64,000 bases of DNA from Chondrus crispus (Eukaryota > Rhodophyta > Florideophyceae > Gigartinales > Gigartinaceae). Below are positions 31,123-40,230 of this stretch, piece by piece; the first letter of the stretch is position 1; each line of letters starts with the position of its first letter. Position numbers and translations under genes: made by a program. The DNA lies in the NCBI RefSeq assembly GCF_000350225.1, contig NW_005179132.1, forward strand, positions 47,403-111,402, written 5' to 3'. The notes under the pieces were generated by a model that was not told the origin of the DNA, did not search any database, and saw nothing but the letters and a program-made list of their open reading frames with translations.

Positions 31123-31455
31123 CGGTGTTTGATGGAGGGGAGCTGGGGGACAGGTGTCCTGTAGTGTAGCCTTACACACGTGTGTTTGAGAGGGCAAAAG
31201 GGGGGGGCAGGTGTTCTCTGTAGCGTCAGACACGTGTGCTTGAGAAGGCCAGAGGGGGGAGCGGACGGGTGTCCTGTACTGGAGCCTTAGACACGTGTGT
31301 TTGAGAAGGCCAGAGGGGGGGAGCGGACAGGTATCCTGTACTGGAGCCTTAGACACGTGTGTTTGAGAGGGCCAGAGGGAGCGGACAGGTGTCCTGTACT
31401 GGAGCCTTAGACACGTGTGTTTGAGAGGGCGAGAGGGGGGGGCAGACAGGTGTCA
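31123..31455. repeat. Minisatellite, ~65-68-bp units, five copies
   Basis: Units share GACACGTGTGTTTGAGA, GGCCAGAGGGGGGAGCGGAC and AGGTGTCCTGTACTGGAGCC. The last three are most alike; the first two are diverged. Each unit has the palindrome ACACGTGT. The minus-strand ORF across it is a by-product of the repeat. Confidence 0.9.
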
Positions 31456-31514
31456 ATTTAGGGTACCGTAAGAAAATTTAAAATTGCTCGCCCTTTTTTT
31501 AAGAGAGAGATATT

Positions 31515-32207
31515 CTAATTTTGGTGGGGTTCCTGCTGACGACGGGCGTTTCTAAAGTGGATCCGGGAGCGCTTGTGGGATTCAAAATTTTGCCTGTCAG
31601 CAAACGGGGGATCGCAGAGCTGACACTGTAGTCGAGGGGCGCGATCCTGGAGGCGGATTTGTGCGCGCGCGTGTCGGCCACTCGCCTCGTGAAAGGAAAG
31701 TTGTCTTCGCGAGGTGAAAGAACGTGCGCACGGGTGACAAGTGTACACCGTTCTATTGCGTGGAGGCGGGTTACGTCGGCGACGTGCGCGCTGTTCTGCC
31801 ACGCGCGCAATGTGGCGCGCGCGGAATTCAGAGACCGGGGACGTAACTCCCTTGTCGATGAGATCGATGGTCGACGAAGCCCAGGAGGCGGATCGGGAGG
31901 CGCTTGAGTTGCCAAACGGGGCGTGCTCGGCTTCTAATTGGACAAGTGGCGGGCCTGTAAACTCTGTTTACTTCGAGTCCGTGTCATAATCAGTGCTGAC
32001 CGGCGTCCGCGGGCGAACGTCTTGGTCGGCGGAGGTGCAATCCGGATCGGGAGCAGAACAATGGGGATTAGTGGCGGCGGAATCAGGATTGGCAGCGGCG
32101 GAGTCGGGATCGGCGGCGGCGAAGGTGGCAACAGCAATGCGTCGCATTTTTGCGGAGGCTTCGCGTACTACCGCAGGATCGTTTGCAGCCCATTTAAGGC
32201 GTGCCAT
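31515..32207 (-). pseudogene. Two-zinc-finger family protein, copy 1 (one in-frame stop)
   Basis: Starts at ATG 32205-32207 (MARLKWAANDPAVV), continues with an Asp/Pro/Ala-rich repeat region (ADPDSAAANPDSAATNP), meets an in-frame TAA at 31968-31970 just after an acidic DYDTDSK, and reads on in the same frame to 31515. The C-terminal part contains a conserved basic helix (ARHIARVAEQRARRRR) and two U1-like C2H2 fingers, YTCHPCARSFTSRRQLSFH and LQCQLCDPPFADRQNFESH, each C-x2-C-x12-H-x5-H. This finger type is typical of RNA- or nucleic-acid-binding proteins. The copy is intact except for the single stop, about 230 codons in all. It is the most complete member of the family in this window. Confidence 0.7.
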
Positions 32208-32581
32208 AAACAAATACCCCTAATGGGGTCACACGTGTAGTATGTGTGGTATCGCACACCGAGAAAAATTAGACAGTAACTATTTCTCAGTGCGCGCTTG
32301 ACCAATTTGTGTCTTCAGTTTCCAATTCGGGGTCCGGGGGGAAATCGCGTACTTGCAAGTGTCGATAATCCCACGGCGGGATTGTTGGGTGGCCAGGTGT
32401 GAGTGCTGGCCATGGAGGCGCGGTGCGCAGGGGTTTTGGGAGGGGGCGCAGGCCAAGTTGGCTCTAGGTGCGGGGCGGAAGGGCGTGCCCTTTTCTGTTT
32501 GCTGCGGGTGGTGCGGGTGTTTTTGAGAGTGAAGATGATGAGGACGGAGACATTCGCCGTCTTCGTCTTCCTTTTATATTG

Positions 32582-32604
32582 CCACTCGACGTCAAGTCGA
32601 GTGG
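32582..32604. repeat. Hairpin, 9-bp perfect arms
   Basis: CCACTCGAC, loop GTCAA, GTCGAGTGG. Confidence 0.8.
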
Positions 32605-32695
32605 GACTAAAACTGGCCTCATCGCCCTTTTAGGGGGTTGCTACCTATAAAGATGGCTCTATTAGGCTTAATTGACCATTTGCCCGTTTAGGAAA

Positions 32696-32720
32696 TGGGG
32701 ATCCTTTACGAGGATCCCCA
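32696..32720. repeat. Hairpin, 9-bp perfect arms
   Basis: TGGGGATCC, seven-base loop TTTACGA, GGATCCCCA; 90 bases from the previous hairpin. Confidence 0.8.
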
Positions 32721-33087
32721 ACTTGTAGGTAGCTGTATTTAATACGCGAGATTGTCCCACCCGTAAAGGACAGGTGTCACAACCAAAGGGATAGGCTTTC
32801 AAAGTTGGGAAGGTTTGGGCATAAGCACAAGTGTACCGCCAATACACGTGTGCTGTACTGTACTTTTTCAAGTTCATTTTGCTCTTTGTACGCGTGTATA
32901 GCTGCATACATTTGTCAAGCGTAGGACACATATCTAAGAACACACAACTGGGCCCGTATCTGAGGACACTTAGCTGGACAGGTATCAGAAGTGACATAGC
33001 TGGACACGTAACCTCGTTTTCATACATCCTTGTATACATCGCACCACGTTATATCACACCACAATTTTTCCTTTCCGGTCGACCAGA

Positions 33088-33109
33088 GAATAGACAGATC
33101 TGTCTATTC
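33088..33109. repeat. 22-bp perfect palindrome
   Basis: Two 11-bp arms (GAATAGACAGA / TCTGTCTATTC) with no spacer. Confidence 0.85.
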
Positions 33110-33206
33110 TTCCATTATACTGAAGATAGTAATAATACGTGGTTATGGTACGATTGATATGAACCGATGTAGGGCTTCATACAGTACAGGTGAACCGTCG
33201 TTCATC

Positions 33207-33248
33207 TAACCTTGGATCCAATATTATTGGTGATCCAATCTTAGGTTA
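33207..33248. repeat. 42-bp imperfect palindrome
   Basis: Outer arms TAACCTTGGATC and GATCCAATCTTAGGTTA around an inner CCAATATTATTGG; the TTGGATCA-type half sites are repeated. Confidence 0.7.
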
Positions 33249-34292
33249 GTAGCTGTCAGCCTTCCTTACACTAGTTATATTGTAGATGCCGATGTACTGT
33301 AGGCCAGGGCCAACGGCGGTACTTCACCGGTCGGGATGGCACCACCCCCCCTTCGTAAACAAAGCAGCATTACGCCGCACCTCTGAGATCTTAGAGCTAC
33401 TATGACGAGGGTCTGGTACGTCTCCACGACCAGGTGAACCCCTTTTAGTTTGCCTCAGGGCTGCTATTTAAGTCCGTGATTGCCCCTGTTCGCGCTTCCC
33501 ATCCCCTTCATTTTCCGTATTGGCTATCCCTACTCTTATCTCCTCGCTCAATTATTTCCAGTTTTCGACCCTCTACCACGGCACCTCCGGTACATGCTGT
33601 TGCACATCTTCCTGCGCTATCCCCGACGGGACTGGTCTCCCAGGAGAGACTCGGGCCGCAAAATGCGAGTCTGTCCCGTCTACGTCGAGGCAGACGCAGC
33701 CTTGCCTCAACTCCGTTGCTCGGATGTTGGGCAGTAAAGATCTTTGGTCGATTTTCACTTATGCGGCGAGCTAGATTAGTAATTTTAGTATGGATTCTAG
33801 ATACTTTTTAGGCCTGCGCCGCGATGGTGCGGCGAGAGCAGCGAGTAAATGACCCAATCTTGTCGACGGCCGCGAACAGACGATCCCATTATGCCGACGA
33901 CGGCGAATTGGTGATCCCATCTTTTTTTGACGTGATACAATTACAGTGCCCAAGTTGTGATTTATGGGCCTGACAATTCTATTGTTTTTTGGCTTGTCGG
34001 CGAGCGCACTCCTATATCAAAGCCATTACGAAATGAACCGTCAGATAGATTTATTTCTTTCTGGAACATAACATTTCTCCTTGGATTGTATCGAGAAAAT
34101 TCATCTCGAAATCTGGCAAGTAAGGACATAATGCTGAAAGTAGAGTTGTCTGCAGTGTTTTAATTGTCAGAATCTATATAAAAGCTTGTGATTGTCAGAA
34201 GAGCCCTTCTATGTCGGCTTGGTTAATGCCCTTTAGATTAACCCTTTTACGTTGGTGGGATGACTCACTTTTTAAAGAACTTTCCTTTAATG

Positions 34293-34550
34293 TCATGAAT
34301 TGAGGAAGTTATCTTTTGTAAACCAGTTCATTTCGCTTCCTGATTTCCTCAGTGGACATTGTTTAGCAAGGTGGCGCGTACTACAGCAGTGTACGGTGTA
34401 TTTGTGTACTGTGGAGAAGATGTTGTTACACTGTAAACAGGTTCTCACGGCCTTCGTGTAGTACGAGATGAACAGATCGCATGTGTGGGGCTCCTGAGAT
34501 GTGGATCCCGTGCTCCTAGTAGCCGGAAATTGTTCGCTTACAGAAGGCAC
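34293..34550 (-). pseudogene. Two-zinc-finger family, copy 2 (relic)
   Basis: An 85-codon minus-strand frame without an ATG. It contains one complete finger with the family's exact spacing, RTCLQCNNIFSTVHKYTVH followed by CCSTRH (C-x2-C-x12-H-x5-H). The residues after it (WFTKDNFLNS, then stop, H) align by eye with the second half of finger 2 of copy 1 (FADRQNFESH), but the finger-2 cysteines are gone. The N-terminal part of the family protein is not recognisable. Most likely a decayed fragment. Confidence 0.55.
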
Positions 34551-35895
34551 AGAATCTGGTCCGGGGACTTTGGGCTGGCGGACTAATTCTGTTATGTTCT
34601 TTTTGCGTCGCTACTTTTATTATGTAGCGGGCGCGCCGCTCAGAAATCGCACTAATCCTGCGATCAGACGATGAAGCGGCAGGGGGCGATTTGGGGGTGT
34701 CGTGCGGGCGGCGGGTGATCTAGATGTGCTGCAGCCCGGTGCTCTGCCTCAATGTCACGGAGGGGCCTAGCGTCGAATTCTCTCCAAGAGCTTGTAAAAA
34801 TAGACGGGGAGGACGGTAGTGGTAATAGTGATAGCTGGAGCAGAGGAGTAGCAGCAGTGGGTCCAGAGCGATTCGGGAAGGTGCGGCGTTGCGATGACGG
34901 CAGTACAGTAACGGCATCACGCTTTGCAGCTTCCTGGAGCACGTCCAGATGATTTTGACGGTCGCTTTAGGCGTTCCATCCACTGCGTTAGATAACGACA
35001 AGCACGAGCTCACTGTACCACACACCAGGCGAAGCTGTACTGTAGCACCAACAAAGTGAGTGAGGAACAGAATGGGTCTTGTAGCTGAGGTTGAGGTGTA
35101 GTTCCCACAAGTGTCACAGCGGCGGCGAGCTTTTCTTGAGATTCTTGAGCTAAAAAGGATACGGCTAATTACGGAGCAGATTTCCCGGTAACCTAAGGGG
35201 TGTTGAGGAAAATACTGTTAGGTGTACAGTAGGGGCTAAAAGAGAAAGCACAGGCCGGACTGTTAGAATTATTGACAAGAATAGGCTACAGTATATGTAT
35301 CTCTTTACATCGTTGTTAATATCAATTCAGGTCACTCTATGTAGGCTACTTTTAGCTATTATCGATAAGATCCCTCCAAGATGTGCCACCTACAGTTCTA
35401 CCTGTTATGGTTGCATCAATTTAGAGACGTGGTATAGGTGGCTCAACCCCCGTTTTGGTAGTGCGCCTAATTTCATGTGGAGTTATTAGGACGACAAATG
35501 CAGGTCGAAGATGCTACTCCTCTTCCAACTCAGCACATTGAACACCTGAATTACAACCCCCCAAGGCAACTTTGTCCCAAACCCGTGCTCACTAGCAGTT
35601 CCGAGGCAATAGCCTGATGTTTCCTTTTCCTTCCGGTGACCTTACCATTTAACCACACCCTCAAGCTCTCCCTCCCAACCGCCTCGCTCAGTCGGTCTCT
35701 CGACACCTGCAAGTTCACGGGACCGCCGCCCCGTTTGGTTCTGCCGGGCTGTTCTGGAAATCAAGATTTTTGACAAGAAACTACTTCGTCCCTAACATTC
35801 ACTGCAATAATTACTGTCTAATTTTACAGCGGACGTTATACATTTGGGCGTACTGTCCAAAATACTGTACGCCTGGCGCATCAGCGCAGTAGTTT
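34551..35895. other. Spacer, no gene seen
   Basis: About 1.35 kb. Frames at 34664-34942 and 34720-35025 (minus) and 35295-35489 (plus) have no recognisable product. Immediately before the next gene, at about 35808-35824, is TTACTGTCTAATTTT, which also precedes zinc-finger copy 1 on its own strand and may be part of a shared leader or promoter. Confidence 0.4.
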
Positions 35896-36564
35896 ATGAC
35901 ACGCGTGAAGCGGCCCAGCAACCACACCGTCGTTTTAGAAGAATACCGCCGCGCCGCTGTGGCTGCTTTGACTACTACAGCGATATTACCGCCGCCGTAC
36001 CGCAGTGCCTCACCCAGCCGGCCGACCACTTCTCTACCTGTTCATCCGTCTTCCTCCGCTTCCCTGCCGCCAATTCGATATATCTCCCGCACTTCCACGC
36101 GCTGCGAAACCACCCTACCTATATCTCCCGTCCCGCGTGGCGACTCTATTTCTCACTCTATCCTCTTTCCGGCCCCGGCTCGGTCTACATAGAGGCAGTC
36201 GAGGCCTCGGACGAGGAAACCTGGACCCCCGTAGCGCCGTATTTCGACCTTGACGAGAGGCGTGCGCTGAACATCTACCGTGTCGCAACTCAGCGCGCGC
36301 GTTGCAAAGCCAATCCCCCGGCGCCGCTCCTCGACTTATCCTTGCCTTCCATGCACGGGCATGTTTCCCAGCTACCGCCAGCGTTGGGCTCACGAAGCCA
36401 GAATCGCCCACCGGTGCGTAGTTTCCGCCGCACTGTACCCACGCGAAGCACTGCAGTGCCACGTGTGTGTCAAACGCTTCCATAACGGGCACAACATCGA
36501 TCAGTATTACGCTGGCACCATCCACTACCGTGCCCTTCGCAACCTTCTCACTATTCAGAATTGA
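35896..36564 (+). pseudogene. Two-zinc-finger family, copy 3 (compensating frameshifts)
   Basis: Starts at ATG 35896 with MTRVKRPSNHTVVLEEYRR, aligning with MARLKWAANDPAVVREASAK of copy 1. The middle (EAVEASDEETWTPVAPY, then ALNIYRVATQRAR) is read one frame over, and the C-terminal fingers return to the starting frame: YPCLPCTGMFPSYRQRWAH...H (C-x2-C-x12-H-x5-H) and LQCHVCVKRFHNGHNIDQ, in which the first His of finger 2 is Tyr. So two frame changes compensate each other at about 36.18 and 36.31 kb. Length (about 220 codons) matches copy 1. The leader element TTACTGTCTAATTTT and the start context TTTATG are shared with copy 1. Confidence 0.7.
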
Positions 36565-36597
36565 TTACAGTTGTTATTTAACAGTTTCTACCTTACT

Positions 36598-37092
36598 TTA
36601 AAGTTTTGATAAGACGCTTGTTAATGAAAAACCAACTATTTTAAGGGCCATTTTCAAATCTTGGGGTGACAGGTGCGGCCTTTGATGTCCCTGAGGGGGG
36701 CCTCTAGCCCCGGAGTGTTTTATAAGGGCATGTTGAAATATATCGATTTTGTATCTGTTTGTATAGGGCGACATTCGATCCTTTTGAAATTGATGTGTTT
36801 TTTCAGCTCGAAACATAGGGTGACTTAACATGCAGAGCACTAGCCATTTCAACCCACTCAATTTACATATCCCACTACATGCAGTATTTTCAATGCCACG
36901 GAAGCATTTTTCCTTGGTGTTTTCATCCCTATAAAGGTGTCTCAGTACACAGTCAGTTACACTGTGCGTCTCAGAACGACAAAGAGAGCAACTATACTTC
37001 CTCTTTGATGCTGCAAGTCCGTGCTCATACCAGTTCTTTCTAAGTTTTCCCGCATTCTCACCAATCATCACCCTGTCAATCGCCCAGCTCAT
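36598..37092 (-). CDS. Zinc-knuckle protein fragment, possibly transposase-derived
   Basis: 164 codons from ATG 37090-37092; the frame is open to about 37150. One CCHC zinc knuckle is visible near residue 35 (YSCSLCRSETHSVTDC, C-x2-C-x4-H-x4-C), followed by a Cys-containing stretch and a basic, low-complexity C-terminus. CCHC knuckles occur in Gag nucleocapsids and at the ends of some DNA transposases such as MULEs. Nothing else identifies it, and the upstream part of a larger protein is not found. It may be a fragment. Confidence 0.35.
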   Translation of the reverse strand: MSWAIDRVMIGENAGKLRKNWYEHGLAASKRKYSCSLCRSETHSVTDCVLRHLYRDENTKEKCFRGIENTACSGICKLSGLKWLVLCMLSHPMFRAEKTHQFQKDRMSPYTNRYKIDIFQHALIKHSGARGPPQGHQRPHLSPQDLKMALKIVGFSLTSVLSKL

Positions 37093-37496
37093 GGTATCCA
37101 ATAATGCTAGGAGTGTTGCACCTCCCCGGCGATCTGCATGAACTTCCGTTCATAGTTGACACGCTTGAGATATACTCCGGGCTCGATAGTGCGACTGGGG
37201 TCGGGGTCACTTGGAGACAGTGCGTGTATACTGTCTGAACTTCGCCGAAATCTACATCTCGAGATCCGCTTCCCGTCCCCTGGCTCTCTCTTTTTGATTG
37301 CACCACCCGCCCCCCAGACAGCCTGTGTCCCTCCGCTCCCCCTTCCGACCGCCCCCTCCTCTGTTTATCCTCCCCCGCGCCGTTGCCCCTCCGCCTCCCC
37401 TGTTGCACTGATCGCCCGCTTTGCGTCGCCCAATTTGCATCTTTCCCCTCCTTCCTCAGCGTCTGCCCTTCGCCCCGGTAGTATAATCCCTAACTG
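37093..37496. other. Spacer, nothing recognised
   Basis: About 400 bases, C-rich on the plus strand at 37.29-37.45 kb (runs of CCCCC and CTCC). The open frames on both strands follow from this composition. Confidence 0.4.
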
Positions 37497-38085
37497 GATT
37501 TAGATTAGATCAGCCACAATAGGGCCCGAGCTCTACAGTACGACAGCACATGCACACACGCGTAACAGACGTGTACTGTCAGCCCCGATGGCTAACAGCG
37601 TTACAGTACGGGACGGGCCGCACTGACTACAGTAGAACTACAGTACAGTACTTACTGTACTGTAGTATGATAGGATTAACTTCTACATTAAATACGAGAG
37701 CGGCCGACGGCGGTGGGGGAGGACAAACACGGACTTCTCCAGAACCTACGCCTGTGGTCAAGCTCCGCCCCTCTCATTATAGAACGGGTGCCCACTAGCC
37801 CGTATCCAGTCAGGGACCGAGCGAGCAGAAGGCGCACGAGCGCGCGGGCGAGCCTAGATCCGCCTCCATCCGTCAGCGCTGGTACGTCACCCAGCGCTGC
37901 TCCGGGGCGTCGAGGCGAAGATCGGCCCGCTCGTGCGTGCGCCCTCGACCGTACTCGCTCTACCGCAGCTACGCCGGGCTCGCCCGGTTCCTTTAGCTGG
38001 GGTTGCTTCCCGTCTACCTGCCGATCAGAATTCCGGCCGAACTGTCAGCATACACCCCCTTGCCGTTCGGGGTGTTTATGCTACA
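37497..38085 (+). repeat. Gypsy-C LTR (5')
   Basis: Read forward, this is the reverse complement of 57.72-58.41 kb: shared TAGATTAGATCA start region, an ATTAAAT core, AGCCTAGATCCGCCTC, AGCGCTGGTACGT and CTCCGGGGCGTCGAG. It is also a diverged relative of the gypsy-A LTR. Its 3' end is a stem-loop (CATACACCCC ... GGGGTGTTTATG) ending in GCTACA at 38085. It contains a perfect palindromic pair of TACAGTACAGTA/TACTGTACTGTA arms at about 37640-37667. The 5' limit is approximate. Confidence 0.7.
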
Positions 38086-38326
38086 GTGGTCTCCCGACCT
38101 AGAAAACTCTAAGATCGTTCCGAGAAGACGGCCGTTTTCCTCCGCGTCCGTATGCGTCGAGATGAAACAAGGGTCCGAACCCTCGGTGCACTCTGCACTG
38201 GCGGACATGCGAGCCTCCGTGCTACGCGTTCGATCCGGCGACGGCACCGCAGGTCCTCGAGAGTGCGAACCGTCGCCGAACGCCGACCAACGCGTAGGCG
38301 CGATGTACTCTCGCATCGCGCAGTAA
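38078..38326 (+). pseudogene. Gypsy-C gag N-terminus, truncated, with embedded primer binding site
   Basis: ATG at 38078-38080 lies inside the LTR end (TTTATGCTACA); the primer binding site TGGTCTCCCGACCTAGAA at 38087-38104 is read as W-S-P-D-L-E. The 82 codons align with gypsy-A Gag: MLQWSPDLE / MLHWSPDLE, then SASVCVEMKQGSEPS / SASARVEMEEGSAPS, and MYSRIAQ / MYDRIAT. It ends at TAA 38324-38326 and the rest of the element is missing. Matches outside the primer site are at the protein level, arguing that this is a real coding start. Confidence 0.75.
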
Positions 38327-38510
38327 ATTAAACGGGTCGCATTTACTTCGTACTGTAGCCCATTTCATTGCTAACTATCGCCTCACAGTCCGAAACTGGG
38401 CCTTCGCATTTCTCCCAAGAAGGAAAGCCTCTCCCGCTCCTCCTGCGCCCAATCTGTCAATCACCCTCCAAAATCTCTCTGCAGCTCCCCTACTAACATC
38501 AGAACCAGGT

Positions 38511-39776
38511 ATGGCGAAATACAGTCAGGCCGATTGGGATGTTCGGACCTTGTATTTCGAACATTTGTACAAGTCACCGATGGCAATCTCAGTGGAGGAC
38601 TTCTTAGAGGATCTGCAAAGGTGTGGACTCGGCTCGACCCGCACGGGTGACGAATTTAATGCTCGATTCAGAGAATCAACGAAAGAAATTGTTTTAGGAT
38701 GGCCAATCCAGGTGGCTGACGAGTACCGGCGATCCTTCAATCCGAATCATAGATCTATGCTTCTGCAGCGAGTAGTTGTGCGACATATCAACTTGGTACA
38801 GAGCTTTTTCAGACGGTTTGCAAGCCTGCAAAATCCCATGAAAAACAGGAGAGACAATCAAGGACTAATCAGGAGTGTAGGAGCCCAGTACCGATATTTC
38901 CGATGTCTGCGGGATATATCGGACCTCACTAACTATCGAGATGCCCTGAATTGTACAGGTCGCTGGCAGAAATACCTGCACAGTATGGTTACAACTACGA
39001 GAATATGCCCGCCATGGCTACGCTGTATTCCAGTTCTCTTATTTACGTTGATGCAGCTTGTCGTAGGACATATTTACATTCACTTCAAGGTTTTCTATGG
39101 CGACGATGACGACGTGGGAAACGCAATCGGATTTGAGAAACACATACCATTTCAAATCGACGCCGTTATCGACGGTGCGTTGGCAGAAATGCAAAAAGTG
39201 AGGCATACGGACCTCAGTGAGTCTGATGAGGACAACTTGTATTTCTCCAACTTGCTCCCTTCGAGCAGGCACGTTTTTACGGAAACTAAGAACATACTGC
39301 ACGCGTTACATGATGTGATCCCCATCACAGCATGTATCAGTCCCAATTATCGCAGAGAGATACGTAAATCATGGGAAGATGGATCTAAAGCAAAGTTCCC
39401 AAGCGCTACTGTAGGGATTCAAAGCGCAGATGCGGAGCATGGGGTGAAGGCTATTGATGTTCCCAAATGGGAAGCAGGTACTGCTGACAACGAGAGCTCA
39501 CAACACGGAATACTGTATTCCGACGTCGTTGCCCCAACACCAGCCAAACCTGGGCTCACCGTGCAGATGTTGCAAATTATGGAACTAGCGACGAAGGGGA
39601 ACCGGGAAATGTCCCGTTCACAGGAGATTGTTCGGGAGCATTCGGTTTCAGATATATTGGCGGCGGGATGCTGTTCAGATCTTCTAAATTCTCTATCATA
39701 CTCAAGGTCTCTAAAAAACTCAGAAAAGTTCTCGACGCCTTGCAGTCGGCAGGAGTTGTGGGAAAAGGTCCGATGA
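38511..39776 (+). CDS. Hypothetical protein, 421 aa
   Basis: One frame from ATG 38511 to TGA 39776, with a mixed globular composition. Noted features: an N-terminal MAKYSQADWDVRTLYFEHLY, an Arg/Phe-rich segment (NLVQSFFRRFASLQNPMKNR), a hydrophobic stretch that could span a membrane (IPVLLFTLMQLVVGHIYIHF, about residues 180-200), an acidic cluster (YGDDDDVGN) and a Ser-rich C-terminus. No family is recognised. It lies between the gypsy-C fragment and the copia element; it could be a host gene or part of an undescribed element. No broken frame is visible. Confidence 0.55.
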   Translation: MAKYSQADWDVRTLYFEHLYKSPMAISVEDFLEDLQRCGLGSTRTGDEFNARFRESTKEIVLGWPIQVADEYRRSFNPNHRSMLLQRVVVRHINLVQSFFRRFASLQNPMKNRRDNQGLIRSVGAQYRYFRCLRDISDLTNYRDALNCTGRWQKYLHSMVTTTRICPPWLRCIPVLLFTLMQLVVGHIYIHFKVFYGDDDDVGNAIGFEKHIPFQIDAVIDGALAEMQKVRHTDLSESDEDNLYFSNLLPSSRHVFTETKNILHALHDVIPITACISPNYRREIRKSWEDGSKAKFPSATVGIQSADAEHGVKAIDVPKWEAGTADNESSQHGILYSDVVAPTPAKPGLTVQMLQIMELATKGNREMSRSQEIVREHSVSDILAAGCCSDLLNSLSYSRSLKNSEKFSTPCSRQELWEKVR

Positions 39777-40230
39777 CCTAGATAGCGTGGTTAGATGTTT
39801 GCCCGATTGGGGCGGAGAAAGGTCCTGTTGGGCCTTTCGGGTTGACCCTCTGTGGGGTCAGGTTGGGGACCGGGGAGACCGGTTGGGGTTGAGCTGTCGT
39901 TCAAGTTGAGGTTTGTTGTGGGGGTGGATGGTGGTGCATCCTAAAGTATACGAAGTTCGTCAATCTTATATACTACTCTACAAGTAGCTGATATCTGCCT
40001 TTTTCGTAGTAAAAACCCCGATTTCTACTCTAATGTGCTCATATGTACCTCTAGAAGGTGTTTCCCCATTACAAAAAATTATGCGATGGGGTCGTGCCGC
40101 AGTTGTCGCATGTTAGCAAATGCAGGAGAAATTGTTTCTCCTAAATTACACAATTGTTGTAGCCAGTAATTACACTACTCGTCGCCAGCCGGAATAATTC
40201 ACACTCGCCATCTAAAATGGCTCAACAATG
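39777..40230. other. Spacer between hypothetical gene and copia pol
   Basis: About 450 bases: GT-rich at 39.8-39.95 kb (repeated GGTTGGGG and GGGGACCGGGG blocks), then AT-rich. The 3' LTR of the copia element would be expected here, but I could not match any part to a counterpart beyond 45.1 kb. Confidence 0.4.

Larger units (their letters stand above)
32208..34292. other. Spacer with several perfect short palindromes
   Basis: About 2 kb with no gene I can support. Frames such as 32403-32633 and 33476-33811 on the plus strand have no recognisable features. Perfect or near-perfect palindromes at 32582-32604, 32696-32720, 33088-33109 and 33207-33248 are listed separately. Several TACAGTA/TACTGTA words occur at 32860-33300. 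Confidence 0.45.

Noticed and set aside
31117-31356. Pro/Cys-rich minus-strand ORF
   Set aside because: A translation of the 66-bp minisatellite.
31117-31455. CRISPR-like array
   Set aside because: Units are contiguous tandem repeats without spacers, and the window is eukaryotic.
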